DNA of 44,288 nucleotides from Kitasatospora sp. SolWspMP-SS2h. Lineage in GTDB: Bacteria > Actinomycetota > Actinomycetes > Streptomycetales > Streptomycetaceae. A program made the translations under genes and the position numbers. This document shows, in pieces, positions 1-7,619 of the stretch. Every line of letters begins with the position of its first letter. Positions within the stretch are counted from its first letter, which is position 1. The stretch covers positions 1-44,288 of the forward strand of contig NZ_QLLT01000042.1 of NCBI RefSeq assembly GCF_003259315.1. Direction: 5' to 3'. The notes below the pieces were generated by a model. It made no database searches, was not told where the DNA came from, and saw nothing but the letters and a program-made list of their open reading frames with translations.

Positions 1-97
1 GGCCGAGACCCGCGCCGTACTCGCCTCCTCACTCGCCATGCTCCGCACCAAGCACGCCGACCTGCCCAGCCGCAAGCACGGCAACCCGCCGATGTGA
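1..97 (+). CDS. acyl-CoA carboxylase beta subunit, C-terminus only
   Basis: Partial gene cut by the left window edge; only the last 31 residues are visible, ending at the TGA at 95-97. The tail reads LRTKHADLPSRKHGNPPM, which matches the conserved C-terminus of actinobacterial propionyl/acetyl-CoA carboxylase carboxyltransferase (AccB/PccB type) subunits. These subunits move the carboxyl group from biotin to acyl-CoA, giving malonyl- or methylmalonyl-CoA for fatty acid and polyketide synthesis. The following epsilon-subunit gene supports the call, since beta and epsilon genes are usually adjacent in streptomycetes. Which acyl-CoA is preferred cannot be judged from this fragment. Confidence 0.75.
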   Translation, partial: AETRAVLASSLAMLRTKHADLPSRKHGNPPM

Positions 98-118
98 AGC
101 AGCACCGGAAGGCAAGTG

Positions 119-304
119 ATGACGGGATTCGCCGTTCGGATCGTCAGGGGCGAACTGTCCGATGACGAACTCGCCGCCCTGACCGCCGTTCTGATGACCC
201 GCGCGGCAGAGCCTCGCTCCATCCGTGACCACCGCCGCCCCAGGGCGCACTGGTGCCGTCGCGAGTGCCGGGCCTGCTACCGCAGCCCCGTCAGCTGGCG
301 TTGA
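119..304 (+). CDS. accE: acyl-CoA carboxylase epsilon subunit
   Basis: Small protein of 61 aa (64 bp would be typical only of shorter relatives; 60-90 aa is usual). The N-terminus carries the family pattern VRIVRGELSDDELAALTAVL, and the C-terminus ends in an aromatic/SPVSW-type tail typical of epsilon subunits. Known epsilon subunits bind the carboxyltransferase beta hexamer and raise holoenzyme activity. A Shine-Dalgarno box ggaagg lies at 107-112, so either GTG 116 or ATG 119 can start it; ATG 119 has the better spacing. It follows the beta subunit by about 20 nt, so the two are cotranscribed. Confidence 0.72.
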   Translation: MTGFAVRIVRGELSDDELAALTAVLMTRAAEPRSIRDHRRPRAHWCRRECRACYRSPVSWR

Positions 305-382
305 AACCGACGCCCGATCCGCCGCACGCAGAGTGACTCGTCGGTGGCGTGGCCGAAGCCCGCGCCGACGCCAGGACCGATC

Positions 383-407
383 GCGGCCGGGGGCCGGACC
401 CGGCCGC
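383..407 (+). terminator. GC hairpin after the carboxylase genes
   Basis: Nine-bp arms gcggccggg (383-391) and cccggccgc (399-407) close a 7-nt loop about 80 nt after the epsilon-subunit stop, followed by tctctc. It fits a streptomycete GC-type terminator without a clear T tract. Confidence 0.4.
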
Positions 408-560
408 TCTCTCGGCCCGGATCCGCGCACGCGGTCTCCGGCGCCCGTCCCTCGGCAGCACCACCGGCCGCATCCCTGTCGGCGAACGCACCCGCTGCGC
501 GGCCCGCTGCAGGTGTCTCCGCCCCTTCCCCCCATGCGCCCGGCCCCGCCCCTCTCGCAA

Positions 561-610
561 CACGCCGCAGCCCGCCGCAGCCCGCCGCAGCCCGCCGCAG
601 CCCGCCGCAG
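561..610. repeat. five tandem copies of a 10-bp unit
   Basis: The unit cccgccgcag occurs five times in a row; the first copy has one mismatch. The array lies in the 389-nt gap between the epsilon-subunit gene and the MBL-like gene. Similar stretches ending in catgcgcccg flank it at about 522-541 and 619-638. Apart from this array and the hairpin at 383-407 I see no gene in 305-693. Confidence 0.8.
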
Positions 611-693
611 GCGCTCCTCCCCTCCCCACATGCGCCCGCCGCCGTCCCGTCGGACCCTGGTGTGGGGGCTTCCCCCCCGGAGGAGGTGGCGCG

Positions 694-1527
694 ATGCAGC
701 CGTTGGAGTTCCGCGTGGTGGACCTTCCCGAGGCCTCGCTGCACAAGACCGCCGTGCTGGTGCTCGGGCAGCACCGGGCGGTGCTGGTCGGTGCGGGGCT
801 GCGGCTCTCGGACGGGCGGCGGCTGGCCCGGGAGGTCGAGGACTCGGGGCGGCGGCTGAGCGCCGTCCTGGTGCCGCACTACGCGCCGGACTGCTGGCTG
901 GCGGCGGAGGTGCTGCGCGACGCCTTCCCCGAGGCGCGGATGCTCGCCCCCGACCCGGTCCGCGCCCGGATCGAGCGCGACTACCCGGCGGTGCGTGCCG
1001 CCTGGGCCGGGCTGGGGGCCGAACTCCCCTCCCGCCTGGTCGCGTTGGAGCCGCTGGAGGGCGACGCCGTCGAGCTGGAGGACCACCGGCTGGAGCTGCG
1101 CGGGGCGTCCCTGGGGCTGCCCGAGCACCACTACCTGTGGGAGCACCGGAGCCGGACGCTGCTCGGCGGCCCGCTGCTCTGGCTGAACGTGCACCCGTGG
1201 CTGGCCGACACCCCGGACGCCGCGCAGCGCGAGGCGTGGATCGGCCTGCTCGACGAGATGGCGGCGCTGGAACCGCTGCGCACCGTCCCGGGCCACCGCC
1301 ACCCGACCGCCCCCGGCCCCGCCGCTCCCCCCGCCGACCCGACCGACCCGACCGACCCGATCGGCTGGACCGGCGACTACCTGCGCGCGTTCGCCACCGA
1401 ACTCGGCAAGCCCGTCGCCGCGGACGCCGTCGTGGCCGCCCTGCTGCACCGCTACCCGTCCGCCGCGCTGCCCGCCTCCGTCGGCCCGGCCGTCCGGACC
1501 GCCCGGGAGCGGAGCGCCACCGCCTGA
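694..1527 (+). CDS. metallo-beta-lactamase-fold-like protein, degenerate metal site
   Basis: Protein of 277 aa resembling MBL-fold hydrolases over its length: an N-terminal beta-rich part (residues 5-60), a histidine-motif region, and a late LNVHPWLADTPD (164-175) and VPGHRH (198-203) that recall the C-terminal VxPGHG loop. At the place of the HxHxDH metal motif it reads PHYAPDCW (61-68), so most zinc ligands are missing and a classical hydrolase activity is doubtful. Start is ATG 694, with an excellent aggaggtgg box at 681-689. Residues 205-225 are a Pro/Asp-rich linker (PADPTDPTDP). It precedes the DUF4865 gene by 195 nt on the same strand. The family assignment is inference from motif remnants. 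Confidence 0.55.
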   Translation: MQPLEFRVVDLPEASLHKTAVLVLGQHRAVLVGAGLRLSDGRRLAREVEDSGRRLSAVLVPHYAPDCWLAAEVLRDAFPEARMLAPDPVRARIERDYPAVRAAWAGLGAELPSRLVALEPLEGDAVELEDHRLELRGASLGLPEHHYLWEHRSRTLLGGPLLWLNVHPWLADTPDAAQREAWIGLLDEMAALEPLRTVPGHRHPTAPGPAAPPADPTDPTDPIGWTGDYLRAFATELGKPVAADAVVAALLHRYPSAALPASVGPAVRTARERSATA

Positions 1528-1722
1528 ACCGGGCTGCCCCGCACCGCACCGTCAACCGGCCGCCGCCCACGCTCACCCCCGGCCCCGGGCGCGTTCCCGC
1601 GACCCCACCCCACAACCGCGACATATTGGACACCCAGCACCGCCGCACCGCTTCGCACCACCCCGCGCCACCGAACCACCGCGCCGCCGAACCGCCGCTC
1701 GACCGACGACAGGAACACCGCC

Positions 1723-2352
1723 GTGCTCGCCAAGCAGTACGAGATCACCCTGCCCGCCGACTACGACCTCGACATCATCCGCCGCCGGATCAAGGCCGGC
1801 GCCCCGCTGCTGGACGACCGGCCGGGGCTCGGCTTCAAGGCGTGGCTGATCCGCGAGCGCGGGACGGACGGCTCGCCGGTCAACCAGTACGCGCCGCTGT
1901 ACGTGTGGCGCTCGGACGGGGAGGCGGCCCGGTTCCTGGTCGGCGGCGGGGGCTTCGAGAACATCGTCCGGGACTTCGGGCGCCCGACCGTCCGCCACTG
2001 GACCGTCCTCGCCCACTTCTCCGGCCCGGCCCGCACCGCCGTCGCCGAGCCCGGCACCGCCACCCGCCGGCTGACCACCGTCCCGGCCGGCCCGGACCCG
2101 CTGGCGCTCGCCGCGCACGTCGGGCAGGAGGTGGAGCAGCTGCGCGAACTGGCCCGCGACCCCGGCGTGCACACCGCCGTGCTGGCCCTCGACCCGTCCG
2201 GCTGGGAGCTGCTGCGCTTCGTCCTCCGCTCGGACGAACTCGCCGACGTCCCGTCCGCCGACCCCACGGCCGACCCGGCGACGACGCTCTTCCGGCTCCC
2301 CCACCTGTCCGCCCCGGAGCTGTCCGCCTTCCCCGAGGGCCGCGTCTGGTAG
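1723..2352 (+). CDS. DUF4865 family protein
   Basis: Protein of 209 aa starting MLAKQYEITLPADYDLDIIR, a hallmark of the DUF4865 family, with the conserved stretches NQYAPLYVW and GGGGFENIVRDFGRPTVRHW in the middle. No biochemical function is established for the family; members are soluble proteins of about 190-210 aa, so this one is full length. The start is GTG 1723 behind aggaa at 1711-1715. The neighbour upstream is a degenerate MBL-like protein, possibly in the same transcript. The 195 nt before it (1528-1722) hold no recognisable gene. Confidence 0.75.
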   Translation: MLAKQYEITLPADYDLDIIRRRIKAGAPLLDDRPGLGFKAWLIRERGTDGSPVNQYAPLYVWRSDGEAARFLVGGGGFENIVRDFGRPTVRHWTVLAHFSGPARTAVAEPGTATRRLTTVPAGPDPLALAAHVGQEVEQLRELARDPGVHTAVLALDPSGWELLRFVLRSDELADVPSADPTADPATTLFRLPHLSAPELSAFPEGRVW

Positions 2353-2412
2353 CCCCCGGCCCCGGCGACCCGCCCCGCTCCCGCCCGGCCGCCCGCCCGA
2401 CCGCCCGACCGC

Positions 2413-2784
2413 CTACTCCAGCACCCCGATCTTCCGCGCGCACCAGCCCCAGGCGTTCCAGCCCTGGCGGCGCAGGATCTCCTCGCCCACGGTGATCTGC
2501 TGCCGCCGGCTCGCGCGGTCGGGGCGGTCGGCGTAGCGCAGGCCGCCCGCCTCCCGCCAGGTGGGCGGCCAGATCTGCAGGCCGCCGTAGTAGCCGTTGC
2601 CGGTGTCGGCCTGCCAGTCGCCGCTGCTCTCGCAGTCGGCGAGCCGGTCCCACACCGCGTCGGACACCGCCTGGCGGGCGGCGGCGGGCGTACCGGCCGT
2701 CGTGGCGGCAGCGGCGGGGAGCAGCAGGCCGAGCGCGATCAGCGCCCGGCCGGACGAGTAGGGCATCCGCAGAGGTATTCGCAT
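2413..2784 (-). CDS. short secreted Rpf-domain transglycosylase
   Basis: Protein of 123 aa with an N-terminal signal peptide (hydrophobic ALIALGLLLPAAAATTA, about 14-30) and a single Rpf (resuscitation-promoting factor) domain from about residue 42 to the end. WDRLADCESSGDW (45-57) holds the catalytic Glu52, and TGNGYYGGLQ plus the QGWNAWGWC end follow; Cys51 and Cys115 likely form the conserved disulphide. Rpf domains are lysozyme-like enzymes that cut peptidoglycan outside the cell during spore germination and outgrowth. There is no LysM or other wall-binding module. The ATG at 2784 lacks a strong Shine-Dalgarno box; ATG 2766 is a possible alternative. It lies downstream of a second, larger Rpf gene. 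Confidence 0.8.
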   Translation of the reverse strand: MRIPLRMPYSSGRALIALGLLLPAAAATTAGTPAAARQAVSDAVWDRLADCESSGDWQADTGNGYYGGLQIWPPTWREAGGLRYADRPDRASRRQQITVGEEILRRQGWNAWGWCARKIGVLE

Positions 2785-2887
2785 CCCCCGACGCTACGCA
2801 CCGCACCCGCCGCACCACTCTCCGGACACCGCCGAGCGGGTGGCCCCGCCCCGGACCCGGCCCCCGCCGCGCGCCCCGCGAACGGCG

Positions 2888-2923
2888 GAAGCCGCCACCC
2901 CCGGGGTACGGGGTGGCGGCTTC
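2888..2923 (-). terminator. terminator after rpfA
   Basis: Fourteen-bp perfect stem gaagccgccacccc (2888-2901) with ggggtggcggcttc (2910-2923), loop of 8 nt, 60 nt beyond the rpfA stop. It separates the two Rpf genes into different transcripts. Confidence 0.7.
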
Positions 2924-2983
2924 ACGCCGACGGGGTGGGGCCGACGGGCGGCCCCGGAGGAAGCGGTGCTTCCACGGGGTGGG

Positions 2984-3751
2984 TCAGACGGACAGGACCT
3001 GGCCCGGGTAGATCAGGTCCGGGTTGCCGCCCACGACACCGGAGTTGCTGGTGTACAGGGTGTGCCAGTCGACGCCCAGGCTGTCCGCGATCTTGGACAG
3101 GGTGTCGCCGGCCTGCACGGTGTAGCTGTTGCCGGACTTGGCGGTGTTGGTGTCGGTGGTCGCCGCGGCGGACTTGTTCTTCCAGGTCTGCTTCGGGGCC
3201 TCCTGCGCGGCGGCCTTGGGGGCCTGGGCGCGGGACTCGGAGCGGGAGGCCTTGGCGGAGTCGCCCGAGGCGGCGCTGTTCGACTTCGCGGAGGAGGTCG
3301 ACTTCGAGGACGAAGCGGACGAGGAGGAGCTGCCGGACGAGGTGTCGACCTGGGCCGGGGCGCCGCCCTTGGTCAGGCCGGCCTTCACCGAGCAGACGGG
3401 CCAGGCGCCCGGGCCCTGCGAGGCCAGGACCTTCTCGGCGACGGCGATCTGCTGCGCCTTGCTGGCCTGGTTGGCCTGCGGGGCGTAGGCGGTGCCGCCG
3501 AAGGCGGCCCAGGTGGAGGAGGTGAACTGCAGGCCGCCGTAGAAGCCGTTGCCGGTGTTGATCGACCAGTTGCCGGTCGACTCGCACTGCGCGACCTTGT
3601 CCCAGGTGGAGACGTCCGCGGCGGAGGCCGTGTTGGCCGTGACGAGGCCGGCCACCGGGGCGGCGAGCAGGGCGCCGCCGACGACCGCCGCGCGAACGCG
3701 GTTGCGCTTGGGGGCGGTGGTGGCAGCGGCGGTCTCGTTACGGAAGGTCAT
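2984..3751 (-). CDS. rpfA: resuscitation-promoting factor with LysM domain (RpfA type)
   Basis: Secreted protein of 255 aa. Residues 1-45 form a signal peptide with a basic start and hydrophobic core, cut near TASAA. The Rpf domain spans 46-122, with the catalytic Glu57 in CESTGNW and conserved Cys56/Cys120. A long Ser/Ala/Lys-rich linker (130-205) leads to a LysM peptidoglycan-binding domain (209-255, YTVQAGDTLSKIADSLGVDW). This is the architecture of Streptomyces RpfA, a muralytic enzyme acting in spore germination. The start ATG 3751 follows agagga about 5-11 nt upstream. A leader of roughly 250 nt lies between a good promoter (4007-4035) and the start, so post-transcriptional control is plausible. 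S. coelicolor rpfA is controlled by a cyclic di-AMP riboswitch, but I could not find its core motif here. Confidence 0.85.
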   Translation of the reverse strand: MTFRNETAAATTAPKRNRVRAAVVGGALLAAPVAGLVTANTASAADVSTWDKVAQCESTGNWSINTGNGFYGGLQFTSSTWAAFGGTAYAPQANQASKAQQIAVAEKVLASQGPGAWPVCSVKAGLTKGGAPAQVDTSSGSSSSSASSSKSTSSAKSNSAASGDSAKASRSESRAQAPKAAAQEAPKQTWKNKSAAATTDTNTAKSGNSYTVQAGDTLSKIADSLGVDWHTLYTSNSGVVGGNPDLIYPGQVLSV

Positions 3752-4006
3752 GAGATTCCTCTCAACATCCCCGGGATAGGGCAGGCGGAACCAGGCCCCG
3801 GCGGGGCCGTGCTCGCTCGCCAAGTCCGTTGGGCGACCGGTCACGTGTCGGACGTGCCGTTGCCGCCCCGGCCACCTGTCCGCATCCCCGGCGGCGGCTG
3901 GCTGCCGTCGCGCCGGTGGGCGCAGGGCCCGGGTTCCGGGGTGAGCCGGAGGGGGGCCGTGCGTCGGGGGTGAACCCGGGAGGTGCTCGTTGCACCGGGC
4001 AAAAAC

Positions 4007-4035
4007 CTACGATTCGGACTCCGCGGTGCCAAACA
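4007..4035 (-). promoter_or_regulatory. candidate rpfA promoter
   Basis: On the minus strand TTGGCA, a 17-bp spacer and TAGGTT match the principal-sigma pattern TTGACA-17-TAGGAT closely. It would start a transcript near 4000 with a leader of about 250 nt before rpfA. Confidence 0.5.
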
Positions 4036-4132
4036 GTTTCGGGTCGCCCCAGGTCAAAGCAGTGTTACCGGCGGTATCGATCATGGCCGTCGCGGGTAAA
4101 TGTCCATTTCATCCGCTTTTTCCAAGATCAAA

Positions 4133-4174
4133 CCATATGTGGATATGGCCCCGGTCACACCGGAACCCGTGTGA
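4133..4174. promoter_or_regulatory. two adjacent palindromes in the rpfA divergent intergenic region
   Basis: CCATAT-GTGG-ATATGG (4133-4148) is followed by TCACAC-N8-GTGTGA (4155-4174). Both are perfect six-bp inverted repeats in the most AT-rich part of the 637-nt gap between rpfA (minus) and the 4389 gene (plus). They look like operators. Which regulator binds is unknown. The rest of the gap holds the rpfA leader and promoter, and no gene that I can support. Confidence 0.4.
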
Positions 4175-4388
4175 GGTCGAGCACAGCGTCGACGGAAGGT
4201 GGTCCTCCGCACACGCGGAGCGATCAGAAACCGTGCAAATTCCGTCGCCCGGCCGTCCACCCGTGACCCCAGCCACAACCTCCCGTTGGTAATGGCGGTC
4301 GGCGCTCCCCGCGCCGCGCGCCCGGGAGGTCCCGCCCGGGGCACCCGAACGAGCACCTGGAACGTCAGGGCGAACGAGGAGTCTGCTA

Positions 4389-5258
4389 GTGCCGCGCATG
4401 CTTGAGGTGAGCGAGGACGTACGCGCCGAGATCGGCGACGACGAGACCGAGAGCCTGCTCGCGGGCGCCCACGCCCCCGACGCGTACGACTGCACCTCCT
4501 GCCGACAACCGGGCGACTCGCTGTACGAGCCCACCAGCACCGTCCTGTTCGTCGGCGAGGAGACCGCGGTGCTGGCCTTCGCGCACGCCCGCTGCGTCCC
4601 GTCCCAGGTGGTGCCGGTGGACGAGCAGCAGCTGCGCGGCGCGGTCGAGTCGATCGGCCAGGGCGGCGCCGCCGCCGTCGACCCGGCGGCCCCGCCCGCC
4701 GGGCCCGCCGCGCCGCAGCCCGCGCTCCGGGTGGACATCCCGGAGCCGATCACCGCCCCGCCGACCGCGCCGCCCGGCCAGCCGCAGCCCGCGGTGCTCG
4801 GCGTGACCTGCGGCATCGTGCTGTGCGGCGACACCCAGCACGCCGCGCTGGTGGTCGAGCCGACCGGGCCGGTGGGCCGCCCGGGCAGCGTGCACGGCGA
4901 GGACGAGTTCCTCTCGCTGCTCACCGAGCACGGCTTCCAGATCGTCCAGGACGTCAACCAGGCGCCGGCCCGGCCGCGGGCCGGCTGGTCGGTGCTGATG
5001 GCGATGGGGCAGCTGCACGCGATCCTCCAGCCCTCGGCGAACGGCGGCTCGGCCGCCTGGTGGCAGGCCCACCAGCCGCTCCAGGTCACCCCGGGGTGGC
5101 GGGCCGCGGCGGCCCGCAAGTCCGAGGTGATCATGTACGCGGTGCCGGCCGGCACCATCGGCCGCCAGCCCCGCGAGGACCTGCTGCGGATCGCCATGGA
5201 CCGGGCCGCCGCCGGCGGCCTGCTCGCCGCCGGCATGCTCCCGCTGGCCGGCACCTGA
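4389..5258 (+). CDS. conserved streptomycete protein of unknown function
   Basis: Protein of 289 aa with no domain I can name. The N-terminal part has a CTSCRQPGD segment and a later Cys (HARCVPSQV), which could form a metal-binding or redox knuckle (Cys at about 36, 39 and 74). Residues about 95-130 form a Pro/Ala linker (PPAGPAAPQPALRVD). The second half (135-285) is a separate compact domain with GVTCGIVLCGDTQHAALVVE. No signal peptide or membrane segment is seen. Start is GTG 4389, with gaggag at 4376-4381; an internal ATG follows three codons later. Sixteen nt separate it from the next gene, so they form an operon. Related proteins occur next to Rpf genes in other streptomycetes (recollection, not checked). 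Confidence 0.7.
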   Translation: MPRMLEVSEDVRAEIGDDETESLLAGAHAPDAYDCTSCRQPGDSLYEPTSTVLFVGEETAVLAFAHARCVPSQVVPVDEQQLRGAVESIGQGGAAAVDPAAPPAGPAAPQPALRVDIPEPITAPPTAPPGQPQPAVLGVTCGIVLCGDTQHAALVVEPTGPVGRPGSVHGEDEFLSLLTEHGFQIVQDVNQAPARPRAGWSVLMAMGQLHAILQPSANGGSAAWWQAHQPLQVTPGWRAAAARKSEVIMYAVPAGTIGRQPREDLLRIAMDRAAAGGLLAAGMLPLAGT

Positions 5259-5274
5259 GAGCGGGGACGCGCCG

Positions 5275-5961
5275 ATGACCGACCCCGTGAACGACCCGGC
5301 CACCACCCCGGACGGCCCCGACGCCCCGGCGGTCCCGGCCGCCCGGAGCGCCGTTGACCAGGGCACGGGCCCCCCGACCGGGCGAGGACCGGTGGCGGCG
5401 TCCCCGCATCCCAAGCCGGTCTCGCTCGTTGGCTCCTACGTGTACAGCTACGACCTCGCGTCCCCCGGCCGTCCCTCCGCCCAGTCCGGCCCCGGCGGCG
5501 CCGGCCGGTCGATCCCGAACATGCGCCCGTCGTACGACGCCGAGCACCCGGTGTCGGCCACCCCGATCTACGACACGCTGTACTCCGAGTACCGACGGAT
5601 GTTCCGGGCACTGCCCGGCGACCGCTCCGGCGAGGAGGGGATGCGGTTCACCGGCTTCGCGGTCCGCGAACCGCAGCCCCAGCCCGCGTCCCCGTCCCCC
5701 GCGCACCCGCGCGAGGCCCCCGACCGGCCGGGCACCCTGGCGTACGCGCAGCAGCACCAGTCGTTCGACACGTACGCCGGGCAGGCCCCGGGCGCCCCGC
5801 AGTTCATGCCCGCGCAGACCTCCGCCGCGCAGGCCAACGGCCAGGGCTGGGTGGCCTCCGGCTACCTGGGCGCCCCGGGCGGCACCCCCGCCCCCGGCGG
5901 CGGCACCCCGGGCGGGCGGCACCGCTCGGTGCTCTCCCTGCCCCCGGGCCGGGACGCCTGA
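5275..5961 (+). CDS. conserved proline-rich protein of unknown function
   Basis: Protein of 228 aa, Pro/Ala/Gly-rich, probably largely disordered. A conserved-looking core at residues about 95-125 (TPIYDTLYSEYRRMFRALPG) is flanked by low-complexity regions; the start (1-45) and end (130-228) are Pro/Gly/Gln-rich. It has a second motif KPVSLVGSYVYSYDLASP near residue 47. No signal peptide or catalytic motif is visible. It lies 16 nt after the 4389 gene, indicating cotranscription, and ends at a strong bidirectional terminator. Its role is unknown. The core could be a docking peptide, but that is speculation. Confidence 0.65.
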   Translation: MTDPVNDPATTPDGPDAPAVPAARSAVDQGTGPPTGRGPVAASPHPKPVSLVGSYVYSYDLASPGRPSAQSGPGGAGRSIPNMRPSYDAEHPVSATPIYDTLYSEYRRMFRALPGDRSGEEGMRFTGFAVREPQPQPASPSPAHPREAPDRPGTLAYAQQHQSFDTYAGQAPGAPQFMPAQTSAAQANGQGWVASGYLGAPGGTPAPGGGTPGGRHRSVLSLPPGRDA

Positions 5962-6015
5962 CCCGGCACCGCGCCGGAGCGCAGCACGAGGACGCGCCGG
6001 AGCGCGCCACGAGAA

Positions 6016-6055
6016 GGGGAGAGGGCCGCGGACACCCGTCCGCGGCCCTCTCCCC
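6016..6055. terminator. bidirectional terminator between convergent genes
   Basis: Seventeen-bp perfect stem (6016-6032 with 6039-6055; arms begin ggggagagggccgcgga) and a 6-nt loop, followed by ccgttt on the plus strand. It lies between the 5275 gene (plus) and der (minus), so it can serve both. Confidence 0.8.
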
Positions 6056-6072
6056 CGTTTCGGCTACTCCCG

Positions 6073-7524
6073 CTACTTCTTCTTGCGCTTCTCCCGGACC
6101 CGGACCGAGATCGAGATCGGGGTGCCCTCGAAGCCGAACTCCTCGCGCAGCCGGCGCTCGACGAACCGGCGGTAGCCCGCCTCCAGGAAGCCGGACGCGA
6201 ACAGCACGAACCGCGGCGGGCGGGTGCCCGCCTGGGTGCCGAACAGGATGCGCGGCTGCTTGCCGCCGCGGATCGGGTGCGGGTGCGCGGCGACCAGCTC
6301 GCCGAGGAAGGCGTTCAGCCGGGCGGTCGGGACGCGGGTCTCCCAGCCGGCCAGCGCGGTCTCGATCGCCGGGACGAGCTTCTCCATGTGGCGGCCGGTC
6401 TTGGCCGAGACGTTCACCCGGGGCGCCCACTGCACCTGCACCAGGTCGCGCTCGATCTCGCGCTCCAGGTAGAAGCGGCGCTCCTCGTCCAGCTGGTCCC
6501 ACTTGTTGTAGGCGATGACCACGGCGCGCCCGGCCTCGACGGCCATCGAGATGATCCGGGTGTCCTGCTCGGCGAGCGTCTCGCTGGCGTCGACCAGGAC
6601 GACCGCGACCTCGGCCTTGTCCAGCGCGGCGGAGGTGCGCAGCGAGGCGTAGAAGTCGGCGCCGGCGGTCTGGTGGACCCGGCGGCGGATACCGGCGGTG
6701 TCGATGAACTTCCAGGTCTTGCCGCCGAGTTCGATCAGCTCGTCGACCGGGTCGCGGGTGGTGCCGGCCAGCTCGTTGACGACCACCCGGTCCTCGCCGG
6801 CCACCTTGTTGAGCAGGCTGGACTTGCCGACGTTCGGCCGGCCGATCAGCGCGACCCGGCGCGGGCCGCCGGGCGCGTACCCGTCGCCGAACAGCTGCGG
6901 CGGGGCCTCCGGGAGGACGGCCAGGACGGCGTCCAGCAGGTCGCCGGAGCCGCGGCCGTGCAGCGCGGAGACGGGGTAGGGCTCGCCCAGGCCGAGCGAC
7001 CACAGGTAGGCGGCCTCGGCCTCGGTGGACGGGCCGTCGACCTTGTTGGCGCACAGCACCACGGGCTTGCCGGAGCGGCGGATCAGCCGGACCAGGGCGT
7101 CGTCGGTGTCGGTGGCGCCGACCTTGGCGTCCACCACGAAGAGCACCGCGTCGGCCTGCTCGATGCCCAGCTCGGCCTGCGCGGCGACCATCGCGTCCAG
7201 GCCGAGGACGTCGATCTCCCAGCCGCCGGTGTCCAGGACCTTGAACCGGCGACCGGCCCACATGGCCTCGTAGCTGACCCGGTCGCGGGTGACGCCCGGG
7301 CGGTCCTCGACGACCGCCTCGCGGCGGCCGATGATGCGGTTGACCAGGGTGGACTTGCCGACGTTCGGCCGGCCGACGATGGCCAGCACCGGCAGCGGGC
7401 CGGTGCCGTCCAGGTCGGCCTCGACCTCCTCGCCGTCGAAGCCCTCCTCGGCGGCCAGCGCCATGAACTCGGCGTACTCGGCGTCACCGAGGCCGCCGTG
7501 CTGGGCGGTGGTGTCGTTGCTCAT
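6073..7524 (-). CDS. der: ribosome biogenesis GTPase Der (EngA)
   Basis: Protein of 483 aa with the double-GTPase layout unique to Der. Domain 1 has GRPNVGKST (51-59), GVTRDR (77-82), DTGGW (98-102) and NKVD (160-163). Domain 2 has GRPNVGKSS (228-236), DTAG (275-278) and NKWD (340-343). A KH-like domain (about 395-475) follows, ending in a basic REKRKKK tail. Der binds the 50S subunit and is needed for its assembly. The N-terminal 45 acidic residues before domain 1 are typical of actinobacterial Der. The start ATG 7524 has weak ggaaa/ggaac upstream. cmk lies 124 nt upstream. Confidence 0.96.
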   Translation of the reverse strand: MSNDTTAQHGGLGDAEYAEFMALAAEEGFDGEEVEADLDGTGPLPVLAIVGRPNVGKSTLVNRIIGRREAVVEDRPGVTRDRVSYEAMWAGRRFKVLDTGGWEIDVLGLDAMVAAQAELGIEQADAVLFVVDAKVGATDTDDALVRLIRRSGKPVVLCANKVDGPSTEAEAAYLWSLGLGEPYPVSALHGRGSGDLLDAVLAVLPEAPPQLFGDGYAPGGPRRVALIGRPNVGKSSLLNKVAGEDRVVVNELAGTTRDPVDELIELGGKTWKFIDTAGIRRRVHQTAGADFYASLRTSAALDKAEVAVVLVDASETLAEQDTRIISMAVEAGRAVVIAYNKWDQLDEERRFYLEREIERDLVQVQWAPRVNVSAKTGRHMEKLVPAIETALAGWETRVPTARLNAFLGELVAAHPHPIRGGKQPRILFGTQAGTRPPRFVLFASGFLEAGYRRFVERRLREEFGFEGTPISISVRVREKRKKK

Positions 7525-7596
7525 GTTCCGTTTTCCGTTTCCCGGCCCGGCCCTTCCCAGGGGCGTGCCGTGCGTACCTGCCCCGTGGGCAGCGCG

Positions 7597-7619
7597 GACC
7601 GCGCGGATCTCGCGCGGTC
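7597..7619. terminator. hairpin between cmk and der
   Basis: Nine-bp perfect stem gaccgcgcg (7597-7605) / cgcgcggtc (7611-7619) with loop gatct, in the 124-nt spacer. It could attenuate or process the cmk-der transcript. Confidence 0.4.

Noticed and set aside
349..693. N-terminal extension of the MBL-like reading frame from 349
   Set aside because: It would run through a tandem repeat and low-complexity Arg/Pro sequence, and ATG 694 has a perfect ribosome-binding site.
29..1648. long antisense reading frame of about 540 codons
   Set aside because: Arg/Pro/Gly-rich low-complexity shadow of GC-rich DNA, without a ribosome-binding site or known domain.
3752..4010. cyclic di-AMP riboswitch in the rpfA leader
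   Set aside because: I looked for the conserved CAGCTAACC and GGGTGAATC elements on the minus strand and did not find them. The GGGGTGAACCCGG near 3968 is on the opposite strand.
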